From Legionellales bacterium (GTDB lineage Bacteria > Pseudomonadota > Gammaproteobacteria > UBA1113), in NCBI GenBank assembly GCA_002707205.1, contig PAMH01000010.1, positions 1-36,235 of the forward strand: DNA of 36,235 nt. Reading direction: 5' to 3'. Made by a program: the position numbers and the translations under genes. Shown piece by piece: positions 1-8,412 of this stretch. Within the stretch, counting starts at the first letter, position 1. Every line of letters starts with the position of its first letter. The notes beneath the pieces are model-generated. The model was not told the DNA's origin. It made no database searches and saw nothing but the letters and a program-made list of their open reading frames with translations.

Positions 1-194
1 GAAATGACAATGTATAAGCCTGTTTAACTTTTTATTTCTTATTCTATGACAACTCTTTATTGCCGATGTTAACACTAATTAAAAGTCGCTGTAGGGATTA
101 ATTTTAATGAAATGACAATGTATAAGGCCTGCTTGACTTTTTATTTCTTATTCTATGACAACTCTTTATTGCTGATATCAACATCAATTAAAAA
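1..194. repeat. Two imperfect direct repeats, 108-bp period, cut by left edge
   Basis: Unit 1 (about 1-85) and unit 2 (109-194) both begin gaaatgacaatgtataag and share the core tttatttcttattctatgac. They are about 90% identical, with one inserted G in unit 2 (aaggcc versus aagcc) and a handful of substitutions, mostly transitions. The 23 bp between them is unrelated to what follows unit 2. A short reading frame in unit 2 starting at 112 is destroyed in unit 1 by an early TAA, so the repeat is probably noncoding. Because unit 1 starts at base 1, the array may continue upstream. It matches no repeat family that I recognise. Confidence 0.85.
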
Positions 195-363
195 TACCCC
201 TCTTCTCTAAAGACTGTCTTTAAATTTATTTTATGTTTTGTTTAAAAATAAATAACCTATTAATTTTTATTAAGCTAAATTTTAGCTTTCTATGTTTAGT
301 AAATTTAGCGTTTCTCTTGACAGCTAAGCCTAGATTGGTAGAGAATACCTCTTTATAACTTTT
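195..363. other. AT-rich gene-free stretch before the tRNA genes
   Basis: No reading frame of useful length is present. The stretch has two small inverted repeats: aaagac-t-gtcttt near 209-221, and a perfect 8-bp palindrome with one central base at 272-288 (aagctaaa / tttagctt). The tRNA promoter at 317-344 lies inside it. Neither palindrome is followed by a T-tract, so they are not obvious terminators; they could be operators, or chance in AT-rich DNA. Confidence 0.5.
317..344 (+). promoter_or_regulatory. Predicted sigma-70 promoter for tRNA-Ala
   Basis: A perfect -35 hexamer TTGACA (317-322) is followed after 16 bp by TAGAGA (339-344). An alternative -10, GAGAAT at 341-346, gives an 18-bp spacer. 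Transcription would begin near 351, a dozen bases before the tRNA at 364, which suits a stable-RNA gene. Confidence 0.55.
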
Positions 364-439
<76 letters not shown>

Positions 440-478
440 AATTTTTATTATTGATTATATTAAAAAGCAAAAAAAAAC

Positions 479-507
479 TTGTATTTTAAGTCAATATTCT
501 GTATATT
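479..507 (+). promoter_or_regulatory. Predicted sigma-70 promoter for tRNA-Glu
   Basis: TTGTAT (479-484), a 17-bp spacer and TATATT (502-507) form a good sigma-70 match in the 123-bp gap between the two tRNA genes. The start would be near 514, leaving about 50 nt of 5' leader for RNase P removal. This suggests the Glu tRNA can be made independently of tRNA-Ala. Confidence 0.5.
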
Positions 508-562
508 CTCGGCTATAAAGTTACTGCAGCAAAAGACTGTAACTTTTTAATTTAAGACTTAG

Positions 563-638
563 GTCCCCATCGTCTAGAGGCCTAGGACACCGCCCTTTCA
601 CGGCGGTAACAGGGGTTCGAATCCCCTTGGGGACGCCA
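563..638 (+). tRNA. tRNA-Glu(UUC)
   Basis: This 76-nt tRNA begins GTCCCCA, pairing with TGGGGAC, with anticodon stem CCGCC/GGCGG around the loop CTTTCAC. The anticodon TTC is at 597-599. The T-arm AGGGGTTCGAATCCCCT is canonical and the 3' GCCA end is encoded. No clear hairpin terminator follows immediately; the next candidate is at 721-746. Confidence 0.97.
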
Positions 639-720
639 TTTTATTCATTTCCTTTCTAAAAAGAATCAATCAAATAGCACCCTAGTACGTATACTATAAC
701 TATTTAAAGTAGCCAAAGCT

Positions 721-746
721 ATAACATCATTATTTAAAGATGTTAT
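721..746. terminator. Hairpin at end of the hydrolase gene, possible bidirectional terminator
   Basis: A perfect 8-bp inverted repeat, ataacatc (721-728) and gatgttat (739-746), has a 10-nt AT loop and spans the stop codon of the minus-strand hydrolase. It also lies downstream of tRNA-Glu on the plus strand. Neither side has a strong T-tract, so termination is plausible but not certain. Confidence 0.4.
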
Positions 747-1440
747 TCTGTGGTAAAAATCTTCCAAATCGTATAAAGTTTAAAATTGCTTTTTTGGTTT
801 TAGGATGATCAATAATGAGGCTGTGTGTAATATTAATAATCATGAAATCTTTTTGATAGGGAAGATGAGCTAATTCGCTAGGAGCTTTTTTATCATATTT
901 AGCCGCAATAATCCCTATGTTTGGGTGACATACAGATTTTAATGTATGAACGTGCGCTTGTGGCAGATGAGATATATCAAATAGTGGCTTTATTAATAAT
1001 TTAATTTTTGGTAGCCAAGTTAATATTTTACTTGCATAGGGAGAACCTTGATTTGGCGGGACAAGCATAACAACACTTTGTATGTGTTGACAATGTTGAG
1101 TTGACAATTGATTTAATGCACCACGTAATAAAATTCCACCCATACTATGCGTGATAATATGTATTTTCTCATGAGGATGCTGCGTAATACAATGATTTAA
1201 AAAGTGCGAAAAACCATCGATATGTTTTTGAAGCATATGTTTAGTGGATGGATAATCAAATAAATAGCAATCATAAGCTTTTTTACGAAAAAAACGTGCA
1301 AGTAGATACATAGAGCGATAACTTCTAAATAAACCATGAACGAAAATAATAATTTCATGATTAGATTTTTTGGCTTTTAAAAATTTCACTTTATAATACT
1401 GTGGTTGTTCATCTAACCGTAAATAGCGCTTAGAATGCAT
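730..1440 (-). CDS. Alpha/beta-hydrolase (lipase/esterase-like)
   Basis: This 236-aa protein has the alpha/beta-hydrolase plan: an oxyanion-hole strand ending in FVHG (residues 33-36), a nucleophile elbow THSMGG with Ser99, a candidate acid at Asp183 (AAKYD) and a candidate histidine at His206 (NITHS). The HSMGG elbow and the PPNQGS segment (128-133) resemble cytoplasmic lipase/PGAP1-like hydrolases. There is no signal peptide or membrane segment. The ATG at 1440 has AAGG 11 nt upstream. The gene diverges from 1483 with only 42 bp between starts. The substrate cannot be told from sequence; an ester or acyl hydrolase is the safest call. Confidence 0.8.
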   Translation of the reverse strand: MHSKRYLRLDEQPQYYKVKFLKAKKSNHEIIIFVHGLFRSYRSMYLLARFFRKKAYDCYLFDYPSTKHMLQKHIDGFSHFLNHCITQHPHEKIHIITHSMGGILLRGALNQLSTQHCQHIQSVVMLVPPNQGSPYASKILTWLPKIKLLIKPLFDISHLPQAHVHTLKSVCHPNIGIIAAKYDKKAPSELAHLPYQKDFMIINITHSLIIDHPKTKKAILNFIRFGRFLPQNNIFK

Positions 1441-1482
1441 AAAATAGCCTTAAATTTTTAAGCTGATAGTAAAGGATAGTTC

Positions 1483-2013
1483 ATGTTAAAACACAATGTC
1501 ATACAATTGATCAAAATTTGTTTATTAAAGGCAAAGCCACAGGATGTGCAATATTCATTAATAACGCTTTATTTCATCATTTTAACCAATTTAATAATTT
1601 TTATTTACTCGATGGGAAATGCTGTTGGTTATATTAAAGGTACAATTATTGCAAGCGTTTTTGTTGCGGTATTGCTGGTTTATATTTTTCTGATTTTAAA
1701 GACTTTTAAATTGAAATCACGCTTTGTGCAGACGGCAAGTACAATTTTAGGTTGTTCGGCACTGTTAATCATTTTTGGTTTTATTTTAAGTGTTTGCTTA
1801 TTGATTTTGTTAAGTCTAGGTGTTTCTGGGCAATTATTATCTGGATTATCAAAATTATTGATGTTAGCTATTTTCTTTTGGTCCATTTTTATTTGTGGCT
1901 TCATTTATAAACATGCTTTGAATAAAGGTTGGTTTATTGCTCTTACCACAGCTATTATTATGTTGGTGTTTGCAAACAGTGCAACAATTGTAGTTCGACA
2001 ATTTATGGGATAA
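1483..2013 (+). CDS. Small integral membrane protein of unknown function
   Basis: This 176-aa protein is made almost wholly of hydrophobic segments. About five membrane helices can be seen (near residues 26-43, 50-73, 86-112, 118-141 and 149-169), with short polar loops and a positively charged N-terminus. No catalytic motif is evident and I do not recognise the family; the layout is loosely like YIP1-type membrane proteins. It starts at ATG 1483 after a good AAAGGA site, and its stop is only 12 bp before mpl, so the two are probably co-transcribed. A role in the envelope is suggested only by that neighbour. Confidence 0.65.
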   Translation: MLKHNVIQLIKICLLKAKPQDVQYSLITLYFIILTNLIIFIYSMGNAVGYIKGTIIASVFVAVLLVYIFLILKTFKLKSRFVQTASTILGCSALLIIFGFILSVCLLILLSLGVSGQLLSGLSKLLMLAIFFWSIFICGFIYKHALNKGWFIALTTAIIMLVFANSATIVVRQFMG

Positions 2014-2025
2014 GGCAGATATTTT

Positions 2026-3396
2026 ATGCGCATACATATATTAGGCATTTGCGGTACGTTCATGGGCGGTATTGCTGCAATCGCTAAAGCATTAGGATAT
2101 CAAGTAAGTGGTTGTGATGAGCATGTATATCCACCAATGAGTACACAGCTTGAAGCATTAGGTATTACCTTGATACAAGGTTATGATCCTAAGCAATTAC
2201 AGCCACAACCTGATTGTGTCATTATTGGTAATGCCATGCGCCGTGGCAATCCTGCCGTTGAATATGTTTTAGATCATAATATACCGTATTTTTCAGGGCC
2301 TGAATGGTTATATCGTTATGTATTACAAAATAAATGGGTTTTAGCGGTTTCAGGTACTCATGGAAAAACATCAACAAGCGGTATGCTTGCTTGGATTTTA
2401 GAATATGCAAATATGTCACCTGGATTTTTAATTGGTGGTATACCAGGTAATTTTAATGTCTCAGCGCGAATTGGTGATACACCTTTTTTTGTGATTGAAG
2501 CCGATGAATATGATACCGCTTTTTTTGATAAACGCTCTAAGTTTTTACATTATCGTCCAAGAACATTAATCATTAATAATTTAGAATTTGATCATGCGGA
2601 TATTTTTGATAATCTTACTGCAATTCAAAAACAATTTCATTACATGGTGCGTGCTGTACCGCAGTCTGGATTGATAATTTATCCACAAAGTGATCAAGCA
2701 ATACAATCAACACTTCAGCAGGGTTGCTGGAGTGAGCAGCAGACAACAGGTGAGAATGGTTGTTGGCAAGCAATTCAAGCAAACCATGATGATAGTCAAT
2801 TCACTGTTGAAATGGATGATACTATTCAAGGTCATATTAATTGGCAATTGATTGGTGCACATAATAAAGCAAATGCATTGGCTGCAATTGCAGCAGCTAG
2901 ACATGTAGGTATTACACCACAGCATGCAATTGAAGCATTAAATCAATTTAAAAATGCCAAGAGAAGACTTGAATTTAAAGGCACCTTTAATGGTGTGAAA
3001 GTTTATGATGATTTTGCACATCACCCAACTGCGATTGCTACAACTTTATCTGGATTACGTCGTCATGTTGGTACTGAAAAAATTTATGCTGTCGTAGAAT
3101 TTGGATCTTACACTATGCGAAATGGTACTCATCAGCACACTATTATGCAAGCTTTTATTGATGCTGATGAAGTGCTTATTAAGCAACATGAAATTAAAGG
3201 TTGGGATATGCGTCATCTGCTCGAACAAACAACTAAACCAATAAAGTTATTTGCACAAACAGATGATATTGTTGCTTACTTACAAAAAAATGCTAAAGCG
3301 AATGAACATATATTAGTAATGAGTAATAAAGGTTTTGATGGTATTTTTCAACGGCTATTAGGCATGACAAAAATCACACCACCTTGCCATTCATAA
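2026..3396 (+). CDS. mpl: UDP-N-acetylmuramate:L-alanyl-gamma-D-glutamyl-meso-diaminopimelate ligase
   Basis: Mpl reattaches the recycled tripeptide L-Ala-D-Glu-mDAP to UDP-MurNAc in the cytoplasm, using ATP, and so feeds old wall peptide back into murein synthesis. The 456-aa length matches E. coli Mpl (457). Visible features are the N-terminal Rossmann motif HILGICGTFMGG, the Mur-ligase P-loop SGTHGKTST (109-117), the central-domain segment IEADEYDTAFFDKRSKF and the C-terminal DFAHHPTAI. These separate it from MurC. It sits 12 bp after the small membrane protein gene. Its last 49 bp overlap the end of the convergent gene at 3348-5396. Confidence 0.95.
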   Translation: MRIHILGICGTFMGGIAAIAKALGYQVSGCDEHVYPPMSTQLEALGITLIQGYDPKQLQPQPDCVIIGNAMRRGNPAVEYVLDHNIPYFSGPEWLYRYVLQNKWVLAVSGTHGKTSTSGMLAWILEYANMSPGFLIGGIPGNFNVSARIGDTPFFVIEADEYDTAFFDKRSKFLHYRPRTLIINNLEFDHADIFDNLTAIQKQFHYMVRAVPQSGLIIYPQSDQAIQSTLQQGCWSEQQTTGENGCWQAIQANHDDSQFTVEMDDTIQGHINWQLIGAHNKANALAAIAAARHVGITPQHAIEALNQFKNAKRRLEFKGTFNGVKVYDDFAHHPTAIATTLSGLRRHVGTEKIYAVVEFGSYTMRNGTHQHTIMQAFIDADEVLIKQHEIKGWDMRHLLEQTTKPIKLFAQTDDIVAYLQKNAKANEHILVMSNKGFDGIFQRLLGMTKITPPCHS

Positions 3397-5396
3397 GCAG
3401 GGATATGAGGTGGTTTTTTGTCAGCATCATACTTTAATGTGTGGTACTTAAAACCTCTGAGAAAAGGTTTTAACTCATCAGGTGGTGCATCAAACTCTTT
3501 GAGATTTTGTAAATATTTTTTATGTAACCAAAATTTATGGCTGCGAGGTAATTGATAGGTTAATGTACCAACCCATAAAGGTAAGTTACTATCAGTAAAT
3601 TCAATGTTTGATGCCCATAGATGTAATATTAATATACGATTTTCACTTGAATAATTAACTGCGGTAAGTATAGGTGGTTTGCCTAAGTATAAGGGAGCAA
3701 GAATAGGTAAATGATCTTCATCATTATACGATGCTACACGATTTATTAAGTCAATTAAGCTCATTTTAGGGATTATTTTCCACCCTTCTTTTTGTAAATT
3801 ATTTTGAATTGTGGATAATGATGAAACCCACTGGACATTCATAAATTCAACAGGTTGACCAATACGATTAGGGCGATATAGTGGCGTATTATCGTTAGGT
3901 TGATGCCACCATGAATCTAAATTTGCTGAATAGCTAGGCCAGTATGGCGTATAAATTTGTAACATTTCAGAATAGTTGTGTGTAATTTGCCAAGGCATAC
4001 AAGCGAGTAATGTAAGAAACGCAACGGTAATAAGTCCTTTTAATTTTAGTTTTGGAGAAATCGCGCGTTTGAATGAAATGACTGCAAGAAAAACAATAAT
4101 AAGTCCTAATAAACTGCCAGCAAGCACATCTGTTAACCAGTGTGCACCTAAATACACACGTGAGGTCATTATAAGTAAACAAAGTGCAATAAAAAAACTA
4201 TAAATATATTTTCGTTGTGAGGCATGTGAAAAATTTCGCGCAATTAAAAAAGCAAAAAAACCATAAATTGCCACGGATAAGGTCGTGTGTCCACTAGGAA
4301 AAGAATCAACGCTGCTTGCATCTAATAAGCCACCGGGTCTAGGTGAGTAAATAAAATGTTTAAGTAATAATACACTGAAAATGACAGTAACACTTACAAA
4401 TAACCAATGTATGGCTGCACGATAATTTTTTTTAAGTACTAACCAAGAAAAAACGGCTAATGAGACAAAACCAACAACATATTTATATCCTACAAAAGTA
4501 ATGAGAATCATAACCTTGGTCATAAAAGCAGAATGAATATTGCGGCAAAGTTGGTGTACTGGTTGATTAAGTAAGGTAAAAAAACCGTGGTGTAAGGTAC
4601 TATAATAAATACTTATAAATAAACCAATAAAAATCACAGCAACAATTGCCATTGTAAGTTGTCCATGGCCTTTAGGATTTAAAGGGTCTTGTAATAAAAT
4701 ACAAATCCAACGTGTATTTCTATGATTTTTTAGATAATGCCAAACAATATCCATGCCTTTGTCAGCGACATCAATAACTTTGCTGATTAGCCATTTGAAG
4801 AACCAAGCGGTGAGCCAAATAAAAGTTAAAACGATTAAAACGGTAATGAGAAAACGTGTTGCTGTTTCTGGCGCGAGTTGTTGTGATGCCGCTCCAATGA
4901 ACATGCCCGGCAACATATATGCTGGTGCCCACAAAATGCCAGCAATAACACATGGAATATAGAAACGTATTTTATTCATGCGCATCATACCAGCAACTAA
5001 TGGCACAATCGGACGCATGGGTCCAACAAACCGGCCTAGAAAAATACTTTTACCACCATGACGATCAAAAAAATCTTCTGCGCTTGCGATCATTTGTGGA
5101 TATTTTCGAAACGGCCAAATTTCCTTAATCTGGTCTGTATAATAATAACCCACTTTAAAACTTAAAATATCACCGACTATAGCGCCTAAAGCTGCCCATC
5201 CCATAGTTTCATATGCGGGAATTATACCTGCACCAACAAGTGTGCCAACGGCACTCATTACAACAGAGCCAGGAACAATTAATCCCAGTATGGCTAAGGA
5301 TTCAGCAAATGAAATAAGAAAAGTAAAAACACCAGCATATCCAGGGTGAAAATGCAGCCAGTCAATAATAGGTTTTATATGTTGAACTAAATCCAT
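3348..5396 (-). CDS. DedA - PAP2 phosphatase - LssY-type C-terminal fusion membrane protein
   Basis: This 682-aa protein has three parts. Residues about 10-205 are a DedA/SNARE-associated (lipid scramblase-like) domain with the signature FLGRFVGPMRP (119-129). Residues about 290-445 are a PAP2 lipid phosphatase domain with all three motifs: KHFIYSPRP (346-354), PSGH (367-370) and SRVYLGAHWLTD (412-423). Residues about 485-680 resemble the C-terminal domain of Legionella LssY. The PAP2 part should hydrolyse a lipid phosphate or undecaprenyl pyrophosphate on the outer face of the inner membrane, while DedA proteins move undecaprenyl phosphate or phospholipid. The ATG at 5396 has GGAAA upstream and lies 20 bp below the lipB stop, so it is likely co-transcribed with lipB. 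The exact substrate is inference. Confidence 0.88.
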   Translation of the reverse strand: MDLVQHIKPIIDWLHFHPGYAGVFTFLISFAESLAILGLIVPGSVVMSAVGTLVGAGIIPAYETMGWAALGAIVGDILSFKVGYYYTDQIKEIWPFRKYPQMIASAEDFFDRHGGKSIFLGRFVGPMRPIVPLVAGMMRMNKIRFYIPCVIAGILWAPAYMLPGMFIGAASQQLAPETATRFLITVLIVLTFIWLTAWFFKWLISKVIDVADKGMDIVWHYLKNHRNTRWICILLQDPLNPKGHGQLTMAIVAVIFIGLFISIYYSTLHHGFFTLLNQPVHQLCRNIHSAFMTKVMILITFVGYKYVVGFVSLAVFSWLVLKKNYRAAIHWLFVSVTVIFSVLLLKHFIYSPRPGGLLDASSVDSFPSGHTTLSVAIYGFFAFLIARNFSHASQRKYIYSFFIALCLLIMTSRVYLGAHWLTDVLAGSLLGLIIVFLAVISFKRAISPKLKLKGLITVAFLTLLACMPWQITHNYSEMLQIYTPYWPSYSANLDSWWHQPNDNTPLYRPNRIGQPVEFMNVQWVSSLSTIQNNLQKEGWKIIPKMSLIDLINRVASYNDEDHLPILAPLYLGKPPILTAVNYSSENRILILHLWASNIEFTDSNLPLWVGTLTYQLPRSHKFWLHKKYLQNLKEFDAPPDELKPFLRGFKYHTLKYDADKKPPHIPAYEWQGGVIFVMPNSR
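3378..3419 (+). terminator. Possible terminator for mpl, inside overlapping coding ends
   Basis: accacct (3378-3384) pairs with aggtggt (3408-3414) and is followed at once by five more Ts. The loop is long (23 nt), so the hairpin is weak. It straddles the mpl stop and lies wholly inside the 3' coding end of the opposing gene. Confidence 0.35.
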
Positions 5397-5415
5397 GAAT
5401 TATTTCCGATTAAAA

Positions 5416-6069
5416 CTATTCATTATGAATGGTGGTTAATCGTTTAATTTTATCATAACCTAGGTATTTGCAATAGTAGCTAAGTAATTGTTGTTTAATC
5501 TGCTCGAAGTCCCAATTATTTGTAAAATCATTAACTTGTGTCATTTTGATATTTGTGAGTCCGCAAGGATTAATACGACTAAAAGGCTCTAAATCCATAT
5601 GAATATTAAAAGCTAATCCGTGATACGAACAACCTCGTTTAACCCTCAATCCTAACGAAGCGATTTTCATATCACCTATATATACTCCAGGCGCATCTTT
5701 TCTTGCTTGCGCAGGAATATTGAGGCTAGCTAAGTATTGAATAACGGATTCTTCAATCGTCGTGACTAAGTGACGAATACCAAAGTTTTGTCGTTTAATG
5801 TCAATCAAGAGATAGACAACAAGTTGGCCTGGTCCGTGATAAGTGATTTGTCCACCACGATCAACTTGGACAACTGGAATTTCTTTTGGGGCGAGTAAAT
5901 GCTCGGGTTTACCATTTTGACCTTGTGTAAAAACGGGCTCATGTTGTAAAAACCAAATTTGATCCGGCGTCTCTGCCGTTCTATTTTGTGTGAACGATTG
6001 CATTTTCTGCCAAATAGGCAAGTAGGGAACAAGTCCCAAATCTTTGTAGTAAAGCACATGTGCTGTCAA
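5416..6069 (-). CDS. lipB: Octanoyltransferase LipB
   Basis: LipB moves octanoate from octanoyl-ACP to lipoyl domains of 2-oxoacid dehydrogenases and GcvH. Seen in the 217-aa product are RGGQITYHGPGQ (71-82), the catalytic lysine in MKIASLG (Lys135) and the catalytic cysteine in INPCG (Cys169); the numbering equals that of the E. coli enzyme. No ATG is available at the start: the longest frame opens with TTG (6069), and a GTG lies four codons later (6057). Neither has a strong ribosome site, so the exact start is uncertain. lipA is not adjacent. In E. coli, lipB also lies downstream of mrdA-mrdB. Confidence 0.93.
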   Translation of the reverse strand: MTAHVLYYKDLGLVPYLPIWQKMQSFTQNRTAETPDQIWFLQHEPVFTQGQNGKPEHLLAPKEIPVVQVDRGGQITYHGPGQLVVYLLIDIKRQNFGIRHLVTTIEESVIQYLASLNIPAQARKDAPGVYIGDMKIASLGLRVKRGCSYHGLAFNIHMDLEPFSRINPCGLTNIKMTQVNDFTNNWDFEQIKQQLLSYYCKYLGYDKIKRLTTIHNE

Positions 6070-6146
6070 ATAATTGACTCGGTTAAACGCGAATTACTTA
6101 TTTTAATTTCTTTATTGCATTAACGCAACTTGATTTAACCGCATTG

Positions 6147-7196
6147 TCAATGATTGCTCAATGTTCTTGCTTTTTTGATTGCTTCACTTAATTGATAAAC
6201 TGCCATCGCATAATTAATTCGTGGATTATAGCGACTGATCACATAAAAATTATGAAAACCTAACCAGTATTGCGGCGTATTTTTACCTTCTAATACCATA
6301 AAGTTACTTTTGGCTGTAGAAGGTACACTTATGATCGGCACAACCCCATGTTTTTTTAAGAATGCGACTGAGTATTGTGGTTTGAGTTGATTTTTTGTTA
6401 ATTTTTTGTAGCGTGATCCTGTTACCTGTGCTTTAGAAGCAATTATTTTATTTCTGGCCCAACCATGCTTTTCTAGATAATTACCGATACTTGCGATGAC
6501 ATCATCTGTATCAGAGCGTAAATCTGTTTGACCTTTACCGTTATAATTGACGGCATAATGTCTGTAACTACTTGGCATGAATTGGCCTTGTCCAATGGCA
6601 CCTGCATAAGAACCTAGCATACTGGTTACATCAAATTGATTATCTCTTGCTAATAACAAATAAGCTTCTAATTCACTTTGAAAAAACTTTTTGCGTTTAG
6701 GATATTCAAAAGCTAAGGTAGAGAGAGAATCTAGTACGCGATAACTTCCTTGGTTTTGTCCATAGGCAGTTTCAACCCCAATAATTGCAACAATCACACT
6801 AGCAGGTACGCCATCTTTTTTCTCTATATCAGCTAAAGTTTTTGCATGATTATTCCAAAAAGTAATACCACCTTGAATTCGACTTGTTGTTAAAAAGAAT
6901 TTTTGATACTTGTACCATGACCAAGTTTCAGCAGGTTTTGACATGGTTTTTAAAATGCTTTGTTGAATGTGAACTTTATTAAAAATTTGTTCTAAATTTT
7001 CTTTTTTAAATTGATGTTTTTTAACCATCAGATTAATAAACTTTTGCACGTCTTGACGTTGACTAAATTGCATATTTTGTTGATTTACCGTATTTTCCTT
7101 AGTCGCATTTGAAGAAGTTTTACTGGTAGTGGCATAGCTTGTTGAGATAATTGTGAACATGCATATAATAAATGTTGTGATGATAGCTCGGCGCAT
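6147..7196 (-). CDS. mltB: Lytic murein transglycosylase B (soluble periplasmic form)
   Basis: This family-3 lytic transglycosylase cleaves the MurNAc-GlcNAc bond to give 1,6-anhydro-MurNAc ends. The 349-aa protein has a Sec signal peptide (about residues 1-22, ending SYA) rather than a lipobox, so unlike E. coli MltB it is probably not lipid-anchored. The catalytic Glu is Glu142 in GVETAYG; AGAIGQGQFMPSSY and LRSDTDDVIASIGNYL complete the signature. The ATG at 7196 has GGGA upstream. It follows mrdA-rodA on the same strand, so a murein hydrolase is placed with the elongation synthase. Confidence 0.93.
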   Translation of the reverse strand: MRRAIITTFIICMFTIISTSYATTSKTSSNATKENTVNQQNMQFSQRQDVQKFINLMVKKHQFKKENLEQIFNKVHIQQSILKTMSKPAETWSWYKYQKFFLTTSRIQGGITFWNNHAKTLADIEKKDGVPASVIVAIIGVETAYGQNQGSYRVLDSLSTLAFEYPKRKKFFQSELEAYLLLARDNQFDVTSMLGSYAGAIGQGQFMPSSYRHYAVNYNGKGQTDLRSDTDDVIASIGNYLEKHGWARNKIIASKAQVTGSRYKKLTKNQLKPQYSVAFLKKHGVVPIISVPSTAKSNFMVLEGKNTPQYWLGFHNFYVISRYNPRINYAMAVYQLSEAIKKARTLSNH

Positions 7197-7260
7197 AGTG
7201 AAAATCCCATACTTCTAAATTAATACACTTTTGAAGGTTATTTAAACATAGCACAAAAAA

Positions 7261-8412
7261 TCACTTAGCAACAAGGCGGCGGTGAGTATGTATTGACATT
7301 AAAACGCCAAAACTTGCCATTAAAGTAACCATGGATGTCCCTCCATAACTGAATAAAGGCAGAGGTACGCCTACGACAGGTAATAATCCTGTAACCATAC
7401 CAATATTAATAAAAATTGATAAAAAGAAAGTAAGGATTAAACTACCAGAAACCAGCCGTGTGAAGGTGTCTTGTGCTTGTGTGCTCATATATAATCCACG
7501 TAACATAATGATTGTTACTATTGCAAGTAGCACCAAACCACCAACTAAACCGAGTTCTTCACCTAATACGGCAAAAATAAAATCCGTTGCGTGTTCTGGT
7601 AAAAAATTTAAATGTGATTGAGTGCCGTTGAGCCAGCCTTTACCAAAAACGCCACCTGAACCAATGGCGATTTTAGATTGAATAATATGATAACCTGCGC
7701 CAAGTGGGTCTGATTCTGGATTTAAAAAGGTTAATACTCTTTGTCGTTGATAGCCATGCATCATAAACCATAGCGCTGGCATAGCTGCTGCTGCCGCAAG
7801 TAGAAGCAATAAGATTAATCGCCAACGCATACCAGCTAAAAATAAAACCCAAGCACCAGTTCCAGCAAGCATAAGGGCAGTACCTAAATCAGGTTGCTTT
7901 GCTGTCATTAATACTGGTACAGCAATAATAAATGCGCATACGAGTAAATCGATAAATGATGGTGGTAATTCTCTGTCAGCAAGATACCAAGCCACAAACA
8001 TGGGAATAGCAAGCTTCATGATTTCAGAGGGTTGAAACCGAATAAAGCCTAAATCTAACCATCGTTGTGCACCTTTACCAACATCACCAATAATTAATAC
8101 AGCAGTAAGTAATAATACACCAATTAAATAAATCCATGGGATCCACAGGCGCATTTTTGTGGGCGGTATTTGTGCAATAATAATCATGATGAAGTAGGCA
8201 ATACCTAGCCTCGCAATTTGTCTAAAAACTAAAAGTGAATTGCCGTTGCTTGCACTATAAAGTACAAATAGTCCAAGCGCAGTTAGACTTAGCAATGCAA
8301 AAAATAAAAAGAAATCAATATGAATCCGCTCTGAGAGTGTCCTATTCATTTTACGCATTTTTTCGCGTTGGCTAATGGGTGCTTTGAGAATGATCGTTGG
8401 ATTTAGTTTCAT
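7261..8412 (-). CDS. mrdB: Rod-shape SEDS glycosyltransferase RodA
   Basis: RodA is the SEDS-family peptidoglycan polymerase of the elongasome, partner of PBP2. The protein has about ten membrane helices, and the motif LPEHATDFIFAVLGEE contains the catalytic Asp of SEDS enzymes. GVPLPLFSYGGTSMV near the C-terminus is also typical. A longer frame up to 8469 opens only with TTG. I chose ATG 8412 (383 aa) because GAGGA lies upstream; this start overlaps the mrdA end by 41 bp, suggesting coupled translation. An internal ATG at 8352 is a possible shorter start, closer to the usual RodA N-terminus. Confidence 0.93.
   Translation of the reverse strand: MKLNPTIILKAPISQREKMRKMNRTLSERIHIDFFLFFALLSLTALGLFVLYSASNGNSLLVFRQIARLGIAYFIMIIIAQIPPTKMRLWIPWIYLIGVLLLTAVLIIGDVGKGAQRWLDLGFIRFQPSEIMKLAIPMFVAWYLADRELPPSFIDLLVCAFIIAVPVLMTAKQPDLGTALMLAGTGAWVLFLAGMRWRLILLLLLAAAAAMPALWFMMHGYQRQRVLTFLNPESDPLGAGYHIIQSKIAIGSGGVFGKGWLNGTQSHLNFLPEHATDFIFAVLGEELGLVGGLVLLAIVTIIMLRGLYMSTQAQDTFTRLVSGSLILTFFLSIFINIGMVTGLLPVVGVPLPLFSYGGTSMVTLMASFGVLMSIHTHRRLVAK

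Noticed and set aside
1-194. CRISPR array
   Set aside because: The repeat unit is about 85 bp with only two diverged copies, no short regular spacers and no cas genes.
112-210. Short frame of about 32 codons in the second repeat copy
   Set aside because: The other copy has an early stop codon at the matching place, so coding is not conserved.
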